From Eutrophovita sp913057845 (GTDB lineage Bacteria > Pseudomonadota > Gammaproteobacteria > Burkholderiales > Eutrophovitaceae): a stretch of 64,000 nucleotides of DNA. This document shows, piece by piece, positions 25,789 through 35,563 of the stretch; within the stretch, counting starts at the first letter, position 1; every line of letters begins with the position of its first letter. The notes under the pieces are model-generated. The model saw nothing but the letters and a program-made list of their open reading frames with translations. It did no database searches and was not told the origin of the DNA. The stretch spans positions 1 to 64,000 of the forward strand of contig CAWUVH010000011.1 of NCBI GenBank assembly GCA_963925895.1, given 5' to 3'. The position numbers and the translations under genes were made by a program.

Positions 25789-27687
25789 CTAGGATCGAAA
25801 CACTGTGATAATTTCTTCGATGGCAGCTGGATCTTCCAAAGTAGTCAAATCTCCTGGGTCTCTACCTTCGGCAATAGCCTGAATGCTTCGTCTTAATAAC
25901 TTTCCAGAGCGAGTTTTAGGGAGCATAGAGACGAAATAAACATTTCTCGGCCTGCCAATCGCACCAAGAGATTGATCCACTTCCCTCATGATTTCTTTCT
26001 GCTCCGTCTCGTCATGAGATAAATCACAAGTATCAACCAGGCTTTTACGAACAACAAACGCAATCGGCATTTGCCCCTTAACAGCATCCCGAACACCTAC
26101 AACAGCAACTTCTGCAACATTTCCGTGATTTTGAATCGCCTCTTCAATCTCTCGAGTACCCAATCGATGTCCAGCAACATTAATGACATCATCGGTACGA
26201 CCCAGAATAAAATGATATCCATCCTGATCCCTAATTCCCCAATCAAAGGTCGAATAGACAAGCGTCGACTCGAATGTTGAAAAATATGTACTCACAAACC
26301 GCTCATCGTCTCCCCATATAGTGCTCATACACCCGGGCGGCAATGGTGGGACAATCGACACGAGGCCTTTTTCATTTGCATCCGCCTTGGAAGCATCCGA
26401 CTCACGCAACACTTTAAGGTTGTACCCGTACGCTGGAAAAGAAGGACTTCCATACTTAACGGGAGTTGATTCAATCCCAGGCATAGGTGTTAACACAGGC
26501 CACCCAGTTTCAGTTTGCCAAAAATGATCGTGAACGGGCTTTCCAATAGCGTCCGATATCCAACTATGCGTTGATTCATCCAATGGCTCCCCTGCTAAAA
26601 ACAAATGCTTCAAAGCACTCAGGTCATATTTATCGATATATTTCGGATCCTGTTTTTTCAATACGCGAATAGCAGTTGGTGACGAGAACATCACGTTTAC
26701 ATTGTATTTTTCAACGAGGCTCCACCATACCCCTGGGTCAGGCGCCGTTGGTAATCCTTCATACAACAGAGTTGTCATCCCCATAATAAGTGGTGCATAA
26801 ACGATATAAGAATGACCAACCACCCAACCAATGTCAGAAGTCGTAAATATCGTGTCGCCCGCTTTCGCGTCATATATATGACGTATAGACGCGGCCAGAG
26901 CGACTGCATACCCACCAGTGTCGCGCTGCACACCCTTGGGCTTTCCTGTCGTGCCAGATGTGTACAAGATATAGCTTGGCTCGTTAGACTCAAGCCATTC
27001 AACCTCAACTGTTTCGCCATTGAACGACTGAATAGCCTCTCGATAATCAATATCTCGTTCTGCATTCCAATCAAGCTTATCCACTAAGCCTCGATTGACT
27101 AAAATCACGTGCTCTGGTGGTTTTTGAGCTAACTCTAAAGCCTCGTCGACTAATACTTTATAGGGAATAATACGTCCTCCTCTCATCCCCGCGTCAGCAG
27201 TTACCATAACCCTTGGAGAACAATCATCCACCCTTTGAGCCAAACTGGAAGGGGCAAATCCTCCAAAAACAACCGAATGAACGGCTCCGATGCGAACGCA
27301 CGCCAACATCGCATAGACAGCCTCCGGAATCATCGGCATATAAATTAGAACTCTATCGCCTTTGGTGACTCCTTGCTTCTTCAGCAGAGCAGCAAATTTA
27401 TTTACCTCTTGATGCAATTCTCGATAGCTAATCGCGCGCTCTGAGTTCGTTTCAGTAGAGACATAAATAATCGCATCTTGGTCTGGTCGGTCATCTAAAT
27501 GCCGATCCACCGCATTGAAACAAAGGTTGGTCTTTCCGTTCAAAAACCACTTAGCGAATGGCGGTTTCGAATAATCAAGTACCTGATCAAATGCACTGTC
27601 CCAATGGATCAACTTGGCTTGCTCAGCCCAAAATTCATCGGTTTGTTCAATCGACTTTTGATGAAATTCTTTTATTTTTTTAGACAC
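25789..27687 (-). CDS. prpE: Propionate--CoA ligase (acyl-CoA synthetase, PrpE-type)
   Basis: An ANL-superfamily ligase that activates propionate, and in some bacteria acrylate, to the CoA thioester through an acyl-adenylate. Key motifs: P-loop YTSGTTGKPKGVQRDTGG, the PrpE-type WVVGHSYIVYAPL, HFWQTETGWPV, and the C-terminal NVAGHRLGTREIEEAI and KTRSGKLLRR with the catalytic, acetylation-sensitive Lys. The AFRGVQRDTGGY-type sequence favours PrpE over acetyl-CoA synthetase. The ORF opens at a TTG at 27705, but AGGGGG just inside points to GTG at 27687. It follows acuI by 28 bp on the same strand, pairing a CoA ligase with an acryloyl-CoA reductase. Confidence 0.9.
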   Translation of the reverse strand: MSKKIKEFHQKSIEQTDEFWAEQAKLIHWDSAFDQVLDYSKPPFAKWFLNGKTNLCFNAVDRHLDDRPDQDAIIYVSTETNSERAISYRELHQEVNKFAALLKKQGVTKGDRVLIYMPMIPEAVYAMLACVRIGAVHSVVFGGFAPSSLAQRVDDCSPRVMVTADAGMRGGRIIPYKVLVDEALELAQKPPEHVILVNRGLVDKLDWNAERDIDYREAIQSFNGETVEVEWLESNEPSYILYTSGTTGKPKGVQRDTGGYAVALAASIRHIYDAKAGDTIFTTSDIGWVVGHSYIVYAPLIMGMTTLLYEGLPTAPDPGVWWSLVEKYNVNVMFSSPTAIRVLKKQDPKYIDKYDLSALKHLFLAGEPLDESTHSWISDAIGKPVHDHFWQTETGWPVLTPMPGIESTPVKYGSPSFPAYGYNLKVLRESDASKADANEKGLVSIVPPLPPGCMSTIWGDDERFVSTYFSTFESTLVYSTFDWGIRDQDGYHFILGRTDDVINVAGHRLGTREIEEAIQNHGNVAEVAVVGVRDAVKGQMPIAFVVRKSLVDTCDLSHDETEQKEIMREVDQSLGAIGRPRNVYFVSMLPKTRSGKLLRRSIQAIAEGRDPGDLTTLEDPAAIEEIITVFRS

Positions 27688-27715
27688 CACCCGCCCCCTT
27701 AGCAAACGTCATAGA

Positions 27716-28708
27716 TCAATCTGAAATTTTGACGACCGAGCGTCCTCGCATCTTAGCTTGCATGACCAATTCGAATGTCGATGGCAGATCCTCAAATGAA
27801 ACAATAGTAACGATTTTCTCAAGATTTCTTGGCTTCATATCCGTCGCAAGTCTCTCCCAAACTTTCCGTCGAATATCCATTTCAGCATTCACTGAATCAA
27901 TCCCTGCCAGTGTTACACCTCTTAGGATAAAAGGCATAACAGTCGTATTAAATTTAAAACTTGCGGCCAATCCGATCGAAGCGATTGCGCCCCCAACTTT
28001 AACAGTGCTCGCCATCCAAGACAAAATATCCCCACCAAGATTGTCCACAGCACCTGCCCAGGTCTCACGCCCTAGAGGTCTAATTTTTGTCAGATCAATC
28101 GATGCAATATCTAGGACTTCATTCGCTCCAAGGTCCTTTAAATATCCCGCTTGTTCGGGCTTTCCAGTCATAGCCGTCACGTCATAGCCCAAAGCCGCGA
28201 GAATATCTATGGCAATTCCTCCTACACCGCCTGTAGCACCATTCACGACAACTGGACCGGCACCTGGGTTCAGTCCGTTGTGCTCCATACGCTCAACAGC
28301 CAGACCCGCAGTAAATCCTGCCGTTCCTAACGCCATCGAACTAAAAAGGTCTAATCCATTTGGCATAGCTACAACCCACTTAGCAGGTATGCGACAGTAC
28401 TCAGCATAACCGCCATGATGAGCTACCCCAATGTCATAACTCGTCGCGATAACTTCTTGGCCTACCTTGAAATCATCTGAAGATGATTCAACCACCACGC
28501 CCGACAAATCAATTCCCCCAACGCATGGAAATCTGCGAATAATCTTTCCTGCACCGGTCGCAGCTAACGCATCCTTAAAGTTTACCGAAGAGTAGGCAGT
28601 TTTAATGAGGACCTCTCCTGGATCCAGATCATCGGCGTCTATATTTTTAAAACCACTTGTAACACCGTCTTCTGCCTCTTCAATTAAGAATGCTTTAAAT
28701 TGCGTCAT
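27716..28708 (-). CDS. acuI: Acrylyl-CoA reductase AcuI / YhdH-type medium-chain oxidoreductase
   Basis: A 330-residue NADPH-dependent MDR-family enzyme without catalytic zinc. The YhdH/AcuI subfamily is shown by VNFKDALAATGAGKIIRRFPCVGGIDLSGVV, the nucleotide loop GATGGVGGIAID, AMTGKPEQAGYLKDLGA and GIDSVNAEM. Known members reduce acryloyl-CoA to propionyl-CoA, either in acrylate/DMSP or 3-hydroxypropionate metabolism or to detoxify acryloyl-CoA. The start is ATG at 28708 behind AGGAG; an upstream extension to 28807 would overlap zapE and is rejected. It is followed 28 bp later by prpE, which could supply its substrate. Confidence 0.9.
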   Translation of the reverse strand: MTQFKAFLIEEAEDGVTSGFKNIDADDLDPGEVLIKTAYSSVNFKDALAATGAGKIIRRFPCVGGIDLSGVVVESSSDDFKVGQEVIATSYDIGVAHHGGYAEYCRIPAKWVVAMPNGLDLFSSMALGTAGFTAGLAVERMEHNGLNPGAGPVVVNGATGGVGGIAIDILAALGYDVTAMTGKPEQAGYLKDLGANEVLDIASIDLTKIRPLGRETWAGAVDNLGGDILSWMASTVKVGGAIASIGLAASFKFNTTVMPFILRGVTLAGIDSVNAEMDIRRKVWERLATDMKPRNLEKIVTIVSFEDLPSTFELVMQAKMRGRSVVKISD

Positions 28709-28784
28709 ACTTGATCTCCTATAATGTTTTATCTTAATTTTTGTGCGCTGCGGTGATATTACAACAGTGCGCTCTATCAGTTTT

Positions 28785-29864
28785 TTATGGTAAATGAGCC
28801 TCACCAAGATAGCGTGCAGTTTGCATCTCGATTACACGTGATTCAGTACGATCTTTTTCAGTCCCGCCTAGCGAATCTGTAAATAAAGACGTTAAAACAA
28901 ATTCCGAATCAATCACTAAGTTCACTCGTCGATCGTAGAACTCGTCAACGAGCCAAGTAAACCGTCTACGCGCATTATCTTTATCTTTATCAAACTTAGG
29001 AACTCTGCTGATAAAAACTGTATGAAACTGCTTGGCTAATTCAATATAATCGTCTTTTCCTCGAGGCCCATCACAGATCTCATCAAAATGAAACCAAATC
29101 ACCTCTTTCGAAACAATCTTAGTGAGGACAGATCGGTTTTGTAGTTCAATCGCCCCTGAATGTTTGTTTTCTTTAGAAAGCGAATCAAACAAATTCATTA
29201 CCGAAGATTCAACCTCATTTTGGCTCCCGCAAAAGTAAACACCCGCTTTCTCTAAGGAGATCAATCGATAATCCTCACCAGCATCGAGATTGACTACACT
29301 CATCTTTGCTTTAATTAAATCAATAGTAGGCAGAAACTGGGCTCTCTGAAGACCGTGTTCATAGAGCTTATCAGGCATCCAATTAGCGGTAGTAACGATC
29401 ACCACCTCTTCGGTGAAAAGCGACTCGAGTAGGTTCCTCATAATCATCGCGTCTCCAATATCTGAAATATGAAATTCATCGAGACATAGTAATTTTGTTT
29501 TCGACGCTATATCTTTTCCAATAATCTGAAGAGGATTCTGTCGACCTTGTAGGTCTCTCAGACTGTGATGTATTTCTTGCATGAACCGATGAAAGTGAAT
29601 CCTCTTTTTTTTATCGACTCGGATATTTTCATAGAAGAGATCCATCAGGAAGGTTTTTCCCCGACCTACTCCTCCCCAAAGATACATACCTTTTGGAAGA
29701 TTTGATTTAAAAAATAGTCGTGTTATGACACCTTTTTTTTGTGTCAATTGTTCGAGATCTAAGGCCAATTGTGCGAGCTGATTAGCTGTATTAATTTGCG
29801 CTCTATCAAGGGCATACCCTAGGTCTTTCGCCTTCGATTCAATCAGCTGTCGCATGGCACTCAT
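28785..29864 (-). CDS. zapE: Cell division protein ZapE (AFG1-like ATPase)
   Basis: A P-loop ATPase of the AFG1/LACE1 family, which in E. coli interacts with FtsZ and lowers Z-ring stability under some conditions. Walker A GGVGRGKTFLMD, RIHFHRFMQEIH, Walker B CLDEFHISDIGDAM, the sensor-type TTANWMPDKLYEHGLQRAQFLP and the C-terminal RRFTWLVDEFYDRRVNL are visible. 359 residues. It lies 90 bp after lpd on the same strand, the frequent neighbourhood of this gene in betaproteobacteria. Confidence 0.94.
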   Translation of the reverse strand: MSAMRQLIESKAKDLGYALDRAQINTANQLAQLALDLEQLTQKKGVITRLFFKSNLPKGMYLWGGVGRGKTFLMDLFYENIRVDKKKRIHFHRFMQEIHHSLRDLQGRQNPLQIIGKDIASKTKLLCLDEFHISDIGDAMIMRNLLESLFTEEVVIVTTANWMPDKLYEHGLQRAQFLPTIDLIKAKMSVVNLDAGEDYRLISLEKAGVYFCGSQNEVESSVMNLFDSLSKENKHSGAIELQNRSVLTKIVSKEVIWFHFDEICDGPRGKDDYIELAKQFHTVFISRVPKFDKDKDNARRRFTWLVDEFYDRRVNLVIDSEFVLTSLFTDSLGGTEKDRTESRVIEMQTARYLGEAHLP

Positions 29865-29954
29865 ACTTGCGGGGCATACGGATTCTTAACTTACATATAA
29901 AAGGCCATACTGTACTGGCACAATTAACGCTCAAGTACCTTATGGTATTGGGTT

Positions 29955-31379
29955 TTAAAGACTCAAATATCGATTATCGATACCTAGCGCCGCCTCATGC
30001 ATGGCTTCAGATAACGACGGATGGGCATGAACAATACGAGCAATATCCTCCGCAGTCGCACCAAATTCCATTGCGACCACCGCTTCAGAGATTAACTCTG
30101 AAGCGTAAGGACCAATGATGTGCACACCTAGAATTCGATCAGTTGTCTCATGAGCAATCATCTTAACAAACCCGGCGGTGTCTCCAATCGCTTGTGCTCG
30201 CCCACTTGCCACGAAAGGGAACTTACCGACTTTATATGGCACACCATCCGCCTTTAGATCTTGCTCCGTTCGTCCTACCCAGGCGATCTCTGGGCTCGTG
30301 TAAATCACCCAGGGGATGGTTTCCAGATTAACGTCTCCGTATTGGCCCGCGATAGTCTCAGCTACAGCAACGCCCTCTTCAGAGGACTTGTGTGCCAACA
30401 TAGGTCCTCGCACGACATCGCCAATAGCATAGATATTTTCAACCGTGGTTAGATTATGATTGTCGACGACAATAAATCCCCGCTCATCAACTTTAACGCT
30501 AACATTTTCTAGACCGACACCACTCGAATTGGGCACTCGACCAACGGCCACTACAATACGATCACACTCCAATGTTTTAATGTCATTATCTTCTGTGTAA
30601 GTGACTGTAATTTGTTTGCCTTTTCGATTGACTTTTTGAACAGCGCAGCCCAGTCGAATATCCAATCCAACATTCTTCGTGAATATTTTCTTCGCCTCTT
30701 TAGCCACAGCCTCATCTACCAAAGCCAAAAAAGTGGGGAGTGCTTCCAGTATAGTTACCTGTGCCCCTAAACGTCTCCAAACACTGCCCATCTCTAAACC
30801 TATGACACCAGCGCCTATAACCAATAAATGTTTTGGCGTATTTGGTATCGACAACGCACCCTTATTGTCGCAAATGTAATCATTATCCACCGGCACAGAA
30901 TCCATCTGTCTAGGTTGTGATCCCGTTGCGATAATCACATTCTTCGCCTTCACGATTACCTCAGAAGCGCCATCCACACTCAGGCTAATCACATCGCCTT
31001 TAGAAACAAATTGAGCTCGACCGTGAATCTGAGTCACATTATTCTTCTTAAATAGAAGAGCAATACCATTTGTGAATTGCTTCACGATACCGTCTTTTCG
31101 AGCCAACATTTTTGACACATCAATGCTTACATTTGTTGCGGAAATCCCATGCTCATGGAATTTGTGAATGGCTTTCTCATAGTTTTCTGAAGACTCAAGC
31201 AGCGCTTTAGATGGTATACAACCAACATTGAGACAAGTGCCACCAAGACTAGCCTTACCTGCAGAGTCGGTAAAATCATCAATACAAACTGTTCGAAGAC
31301 CCAATTGTGCCGCTCGAATGGCAGCAACATACCCACCGGGTCCAGCACCAATTACAGCAACGTCGTATATAGTTTCCAT
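29955..31379 (-). CDS. lpd: Dihydrolipoyl dehydrogenase (E3)
   Basis: The FAD-dependent E3 subunit that reoxidises the lipoyl groups of 2-oxoglutarate dehydrogenase with NAD+. FAD motif VIGAGPGGYVAAIRAAQLG, redox disulfide GGTCLNVGCIPSKALL, NAD motif VIGAGVIGLEMGSVW, second FAD-binding YAIGDVVRGPMLAHKSSEEG and the catalytic HAHPSLSEAMHEA near the C-terminus. 474 residues. It directly follows sucB, as expected for the odh operon; it may also serve other 2-oxoacid dehydrogenases. Confidence 0.97.
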   Translation of the reverse strand: METIYDVAVIGAGPGGYVAAIRAAQLGLRTVCIDDFTDSAGKASLGGTCLNVGCIPSKALLESSENYEKAIHKFHEHGISATNVSIDVSKMLARKDGIVKQFTNGIALLFKKNNVTQIHGRAQFVSKGDVISLSVDGASEVIVKAKNVIIATGSQPRQMDSVPVDNDYICDNKGALSIPNTPKHLLVIGAGVIGLEMGSVWRRLGAQVTILEALPTFLALVDEAVAKEAKKIFTKNVGLDIRLGCAVQKVNRKGKQITVTYTEDNDIKTLECDRIVVAVGRVPNSSGVGLENVSVKVDERGFIVVDNHNLTTVENIYAIGDVVRGPMLAHKSSEEGVAVAETIAGQYGDVNLETIPWVIYTSPEIAWVGRTEQDLKADGVPYKVGKFPFVASGRAQAIGDTAGFVKMIAHETTDRILGVHIIGPYASELISEAVVAMEFGATAEDIARIVHAHPSLSEAMHEAALGIDNRYLSL

Positions 31380-31385
31380 AGCACC

Positions 31386-31411
31386 TGATTAATTAATTAA
31401 TTAATAATTAC
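31386..31411. repeat. Short TTAA/ATTA tandem repeat between sucB and lpd
   Basis: About four and a half head-to-tail copies of a 4-bp ATTA unit in the 50-bp sucB-lpd gap, just before the AGGTG ribosome-binding site of lpd. Copy-number change would alter spacing upstream of the lpd start. Confidence 0.6.
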
Positions 31412-31429
31412 GAAATGGGCTTTTTAGCA

Positions 31430-32641
31430 CTAAATCTCGAGCAACAAACGAGAAGGATCTTCAAGTGCATCTTTAATTGCAACTAGAAATAAAACCGCCT
31501 CGCGACCATCAATAATTCGATGATCGTAAGATAATGCCAAATAATTCATCGGCCTTATAACAACTTGTCCGTCCTCAACAACTGGGCGATCTTTGGTTGC
31601 ATGAATTCCTAAAATAGCTGATTGAGGTGGATTAATAATTGGTGTCGACAACATAGACCCGAAAATCCCACCATTAGATATGGAGAAAGTTCCACCCGTT
31701 AATTCATCAATGGTCAACCTACCCTCTTGCGCTCGCTTCCCGTAACCACTGATCGATTTCTCAATCTCTGAGAACGCCATCGTATCAGCGTTTCGAATGA
31801 TTGGTACGACAAGACCTCTAGGACTACCGACTGCCATACCAATATCAAAATATCCATGATAGATGATATCGTCCCCGTCCACTGAGGCGTTGACTATTGG
31901 GTATTTTTTAAGTGCCGCAATAACCGCCTTAACAAAAAAGGACATGAAACCCAACTTAACTCCATGCTCCTTTTCAAACTGCACCTTGTACCTGTTTCGA
32001 ATATCTATGACCGGTTGCATATTAACTTCATTAAAGGTCGTCAAGATTGCGGCTGTCGCCTGTGATTGCAGCAATCGCTCTGCAACGCGTTGCCTGAGAC
32101 GTGACATTGGCACACGTTGCTCAGATCTGCCTTTGGCATCCAATTCTTTAGTCTCTGCTGGAACGACAGCAGACTGAGGGCTTTCTTTTTTAGCCAATGA
32201 TGCGGCAACCATATCTTCCTTGGTAATTCGACCGCCTCGACCCGTCCCAGACATCTTGTTTACTTCAATACTTTTATCAGCGGCGAATTTTCTGGCTGCT
32301 GGCATGAGCACCAAAGAGGTCTCCACCGTAGAAGCATCTCTCTTAGCGCTCTCATTTTTACCTGCTGCTGTTGTGTTTGCTCCCACCTGCCGATCATCAA
32401 CTGCACTGGTATCAATACGAGCAATAATCTCATTCGCTGCGACCAAAGCTCCCTCTACTTTAACAATCTCGGTCAACACACCTGACTGAGGTGCCGGCAA
32501 CTCCAACACAACTTTATCTGTTTCAATGTCGATAAGATTCTCATCTCTTTGAACAAAATCTCCTTGCTTTTTATGCCAGGATAACAAAGTTGCCTCAGCT
32601 ACAGATTCAGACAATGCAGGCACTCGAACTTCAATCAGCAT
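31430..32641 (-). CDS. sucB: 2-oxoglutarate dehydrogenase E2 (dihydrolipoyl succinyltransferase)
   Basis: The core subunit of 2-oxoglutarate dehydrogenase, transferring the succinyl group to CoA. Order of domains: lipoyl domain (about 1-76) with the lipoylated lysine in DIETDKVVLELPAP, an Ala/Thr/Ser linker, the E3-binding domain (MPAARKFAADKSIEVNKM, TGRGGRITKEDM), a second linker and the catalytic domain ending ALSYDHRIIDGREAV. The start is ATG at 32641 because GGGAGAGG precedes it; the TTG at 32653 would include that site. 403 residues. Confidence 0.96.
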   Translation of the reverse strand: MLIEVRVPALSESVAEATLLSWHKKQGDFVQRDENLIDIETDKVVLELPAPQSGVLTEIVKVEGALVAANEIIARIDTSAVDDRQVGANTTAAGKNESAKRDASTVETSLVLMPAARKFAADKSIEVNKMSGTGRGGRITKEDMVAASLAKKESPQSAVVPAETKELDAKGRSEQRVPMSRLRQRVAERLLQSQATAAILTTFNEVNMQPVIDIRNRYKVQFEKEHGVKLGFMSFFVKAVIAALKKYPIVNASVDGDDIIYHGYFDIGMAVGSPRGLVVPIIRNADTMAFSEIEKSISGYGKRAQEGRLTIDELTGGTFSISNGGIFGSMLSTPIINPPQSAILGIHATKDRPVVEDGQVVIRPMNYLALSYDHRIIDGREAVLFLVAIKDALEDPSRLLLEI

Positions 32642-32695
32642 GACCTCTCCCAATTATGGTTAGTCGCAAATACGTTAATCAGATATGTTATATCG

Positions 32696-35518
32696 TTACT
32701 CATTTATTCCTAAAGCGGCATTCAACACCGCACTTTGACGCTTTGCATGAAGCGCCGAATACCCACTTGCTGGTGAAGCTGAAGAGGCTCTCAACGCATA
32801 AGTTAGCTTTTGCCCTTTCAGCAAATGTCGTCCTATGTAGTGCTGAATCCTGTGCCAAGCACCTTGATTCCCCGGCTCTTCCTGACACCAAACCATCTCT
32901 TTTGCACTTTTGTAAAGAGCTATCTGCGCTTTAAATGAATCATGCGGGAACGGATAGAGCTGCTCCAACCTGACAATCGCAACATGATCCAGTTGACGCT
33001 CTTTACGCAGAGCAGCTAGTTCAAAATAAACTTTGCCACTACAGAATACAACCCGTTTAATCTTGGAAGGATTCGTTTTCGCGTCATCTGGAATGATGTT
33101 TTGAAATTCTCCATCGACAAGGTCGTCTAACGAAGAGATAGATTGTTTGTGGCGCAGTAAGCTCTTAGGACTAATAACTATCAACGGCTTGCGGTAAGGT
33201 CGAATCATTTGACGCCTCAAAACGTGAAACATTTGACTGGGCGTTGAAGGAATACAAATTTGCATATTGTAATCAGCACACAACTGCAAATAACGTTCAA
33301 TTCTCGCCGAAGAATGCTCAGGTCCCTGCCCTTCGTGCCCATGCGGCAGCATCATCACGAGGCCACACATGCGTCCCCACTTAACCTCACCAGAAGCGAT
33401 AAACTGATCAATGACCACCTGCGCCCCATTGGCAAAGTCACCAAACTGGGCCTCCCAAATCACTAGCTCATTAGGCTCCGTTGTTGCATAACCATATTCA
33501 AAACCAAGTACTGCTTCTTCCGACAGCAATGAATCGATCACTGAAAATGTAGGCTGTCCTTTATCAATATGCTCAAGGGGAATGTACATCCCACCGGTCG
33601 CACCCTGCCTTCTTTGGTCATGCAAAACAGCATGTCTATGGAAAAAAGTTCCTCGACCGCTATCCTGACCAGATAAACGAATACCATAGCCGGCTTTTAA
33701 AAGTGACGCGTAAGCCAAATTTTCTGCCATACCCCAATCGATCGGAAGCTCACCTTGTGACATCAAGCGACGATCATTGATCACTTTTTCTACGCGAGGC
33801 TGTAATACAAACCCCTCCGGCACAGTTGTTAGCTTCGCGGATAAAGCTTTAATCGACCTTAACGTTAGGCTCGTTTTCGCTGCGTGCGTCCATGGAATAT
33901 TTTGGTATGCTGACCAGTTAACCGTATATGGAGGTTTAAAATTCGACAAGATAGTTTTATTTGTATGATGCCCGCCATCCATCGCATCTCTGAAATGGCT
34001 AATCATTTCCTCAGGCACTCCACCCTGGACACTACCTTCGGCTATTAGTCGATCTGCATATTTTTTTCGAGTACCCGGATGCTTCTTGACTAAGCTATAC
34101 ATCCAAGGCTGCGTGACCATCGGCTCATCTTGCTCGTTGTGACCGAGCTTTCTAAAACAGACAAGATCAATCACTACATCTTTACCAAACTCCATCCGAT
34201 AGTCGAGCGCAATTTCCGTCACAAAGGCTACTGCTTCAGGATCATCCCCATTGACATGGAAAACGGGCGCATCAATCATCTTTGCAATGTCACTACAATA
34301 CAAAGTCGAGCGCATATCCCTAGGGTCTGAGGTTGTGAATCCAATTTGATTGTTAATAATGATGTGTACGGTGCCCCCAGTTCGATAGCCACGTGTCTGA
34401 GATAGGTTTAAAGTCTCCATAACAACACCTTGTCCGGCAAAGGCGGAGTCACCGTGTAGCAACACCGGGAGGACTTCTCTGCCTTCAGCATCGTTGCGGC
34501 GACGCTGTCGGGCGCGTACTGACCCCTCAACAACTGGGTTAACAATTTCAAGATGTGAGGGATTAAATGCTAAAGAAACATGCATTGGTCCGCCAGGGGT
34601 CATCAAGTCCGAGGAAAACCCCTGATGATATTTAACATCACCCGCAGGGAGTTGCTCTACCGACTTGCCTTCGAACTCAGAAAATAGGTCCTTCGGCATC
34701 TTACCCAAGGTGTTCACAAGCACATTGAGACGACCCCGATGCGCCATACCAATAACTGACTCTTGAATACCTAACTGGCCGGCTCTTTGTAGCAGATGAT
34801 CCAACGACACTATGAGACTTTCTGCACCCTCAAGAGAAAATCTTTTTTGCCCAACATACTTAGTGTGAAGATATTTTTCTAATGTCTCAGCTGCCGTCAA
34901 ACGTTCGAGCAAATGGAGCTTAAAGTCTGAAGAATATTGAGGATGAGCTCTTGGCCCCTCAAGTCGATCTTGAATCCATCGTTTTTGCTGTACATCACTG
35001 ATGTACATATACTCTGTGCCAACCGATCCACAATAGGTATCTTGTAAGGCCTTCAAAATATCTGACAAAGACATTTGCTCAGGCCCGACAAAAGACCCCG
35101 TATTAAAATTCTTATCAAGATCATCATGGCCAAGGACATAATGTTCGAGAGTTAACTCAGGAATTTCAGGCTTGCTGAATCGATCGAGCGGATCTAAAGA
35201 CGCACGCCTCACACCTAAAAATCGGTATGCATTGATGAGCTGAAGCACTGAAACTTGTTTACGCTCGTTACTGACATCTCCCACAAGACCAGTAACCGAA
35301 GGGGTTGCGGCCCCGTTGTCTTTAAATCCGACAAATGACTTAACAACCTGATGATGCGAGACATCCTTGACTCGATCTGCATTTTGCAAATCATCAAAAT
35401 AATCTTTCCAATCTAATGGGATTGAACTCGGATCCTCTAAATAAGAGTCATACAACTCTTCTACAAATGCAGCATTAGTACCAAAAAGGTAGGAGCTACC
35501 ACCAAATTCGTTCATCAT
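32696..35518 (-). CDS. sucA: 2-oxoglutarate dehydrogenase E1 component
   Basis: The thiamine-diphosphate-dependent decarboxylase of the 2-oxoglutarate dehydrogenase complex, 940 residues. Seen: the N-terminal peripheral segment NAAFVEELYDSYLEDPSSIPLDW, HRGRLNVLVNTLGK, HLEIVNPVVEGSVRARQ, GDSAFAGQGVVMETLNL, the ThDP/Mg region with VNGDDPEAVAFVTEIA and GHNEQDEPMVTQP, then FFHRHAVLHDQ and the C-terminal domain with WCQEEPGNQGAW. Sits 45 bp after gltA and 54 bp before sucB on the same strand. Confidence 0.97.
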   Translation of the reverse strand: MMNEFGGSSYLFGTNAAFVEELYDSYLEDPSSIPLDWKDYFDDLQNADRVKDVSHHQVVKSFVGFKDNGAATPSVTGLVGDVSNERKQVSVLQLINAYRFLGVRRASLDPLDRFSKPEIPELTLEHYVLGHDDLDKNFNTGSFVGPEQMSLSDILKALQDTYCGSVGTEYMYISDVQQKRWIQDRLEGPRAHPQYSSDFKLHLLERLTAAETLEKYLHTKYVGQKRFSLEGAESLIVSLDHLLQRAGQLGIQESVIGMAHRGRLNVLVNTLGKMPKDLFSEFEGKSVEQLPAGDVKYHQGFSSDLMTPGGPMHVSLAFNPSHLEIVNPVVEGSVRARQRRRNDAEGREVLPVLLHGDSAFAGQGVVMETLNLSQTRGYRTGGTVHIIINNQIGFTTSDPRDMRSTLYCSDIAKMIDAPVFHVNGDDPEAVAFVTEIALDYRMEFGKDVVIDLVCFRKLGHNEQDEPMVTQPWMYSLVKKHPGTRKKYADRLIAEGSVQGGVPEEMISHFRDAMDGGHHTNKTILSNFKPPYTVNWSAYQNIPWTHAAKTSLTLRSIKALSAKLTTVPEGFVLQPRVEKVINDRRLMSQGELPIDWGMAENLAYASLLKAGYGIRLSGQDSGRGTFFHRHAVLHDQRRQGATGGMYIPLEHIDKGQPTFSVIDSLLSEEAVLGFEYGYATTEPNELVIWEAQFGDFANGAQVVIDQFIASGEVKWGRMCGLVMMLPHGHEGQGPEHSSARIERYLQLCADYNMQICIPSTPSQMFHVLRRQMIRPYRKPLIVISPKSLLRHKQSISSLDDLVDGEFQNIIPDDAKTNPSKIKRVVFCSGKVYFELAALRKERQLDHVAIVRLEQLYPFPHDSFKAQIALYKSAKEMVWCQEEPGNQGAWHRIQHYIGRHLLKGQKLTYALRASSASPASGYSALHAKRQSAVLNAALGINE

Positions 35519-35563
35519 GGTTTATTCAGCCGAAGGTCTGTTATAAGAATCATATTAGATAAA

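Noticed and set aside
27716..28807. Longer start of AcuI overlapping zapE
   Set aside because: The extra N-terminus is basic and not conserved, while an AGGAG site stands before ATG 28708.
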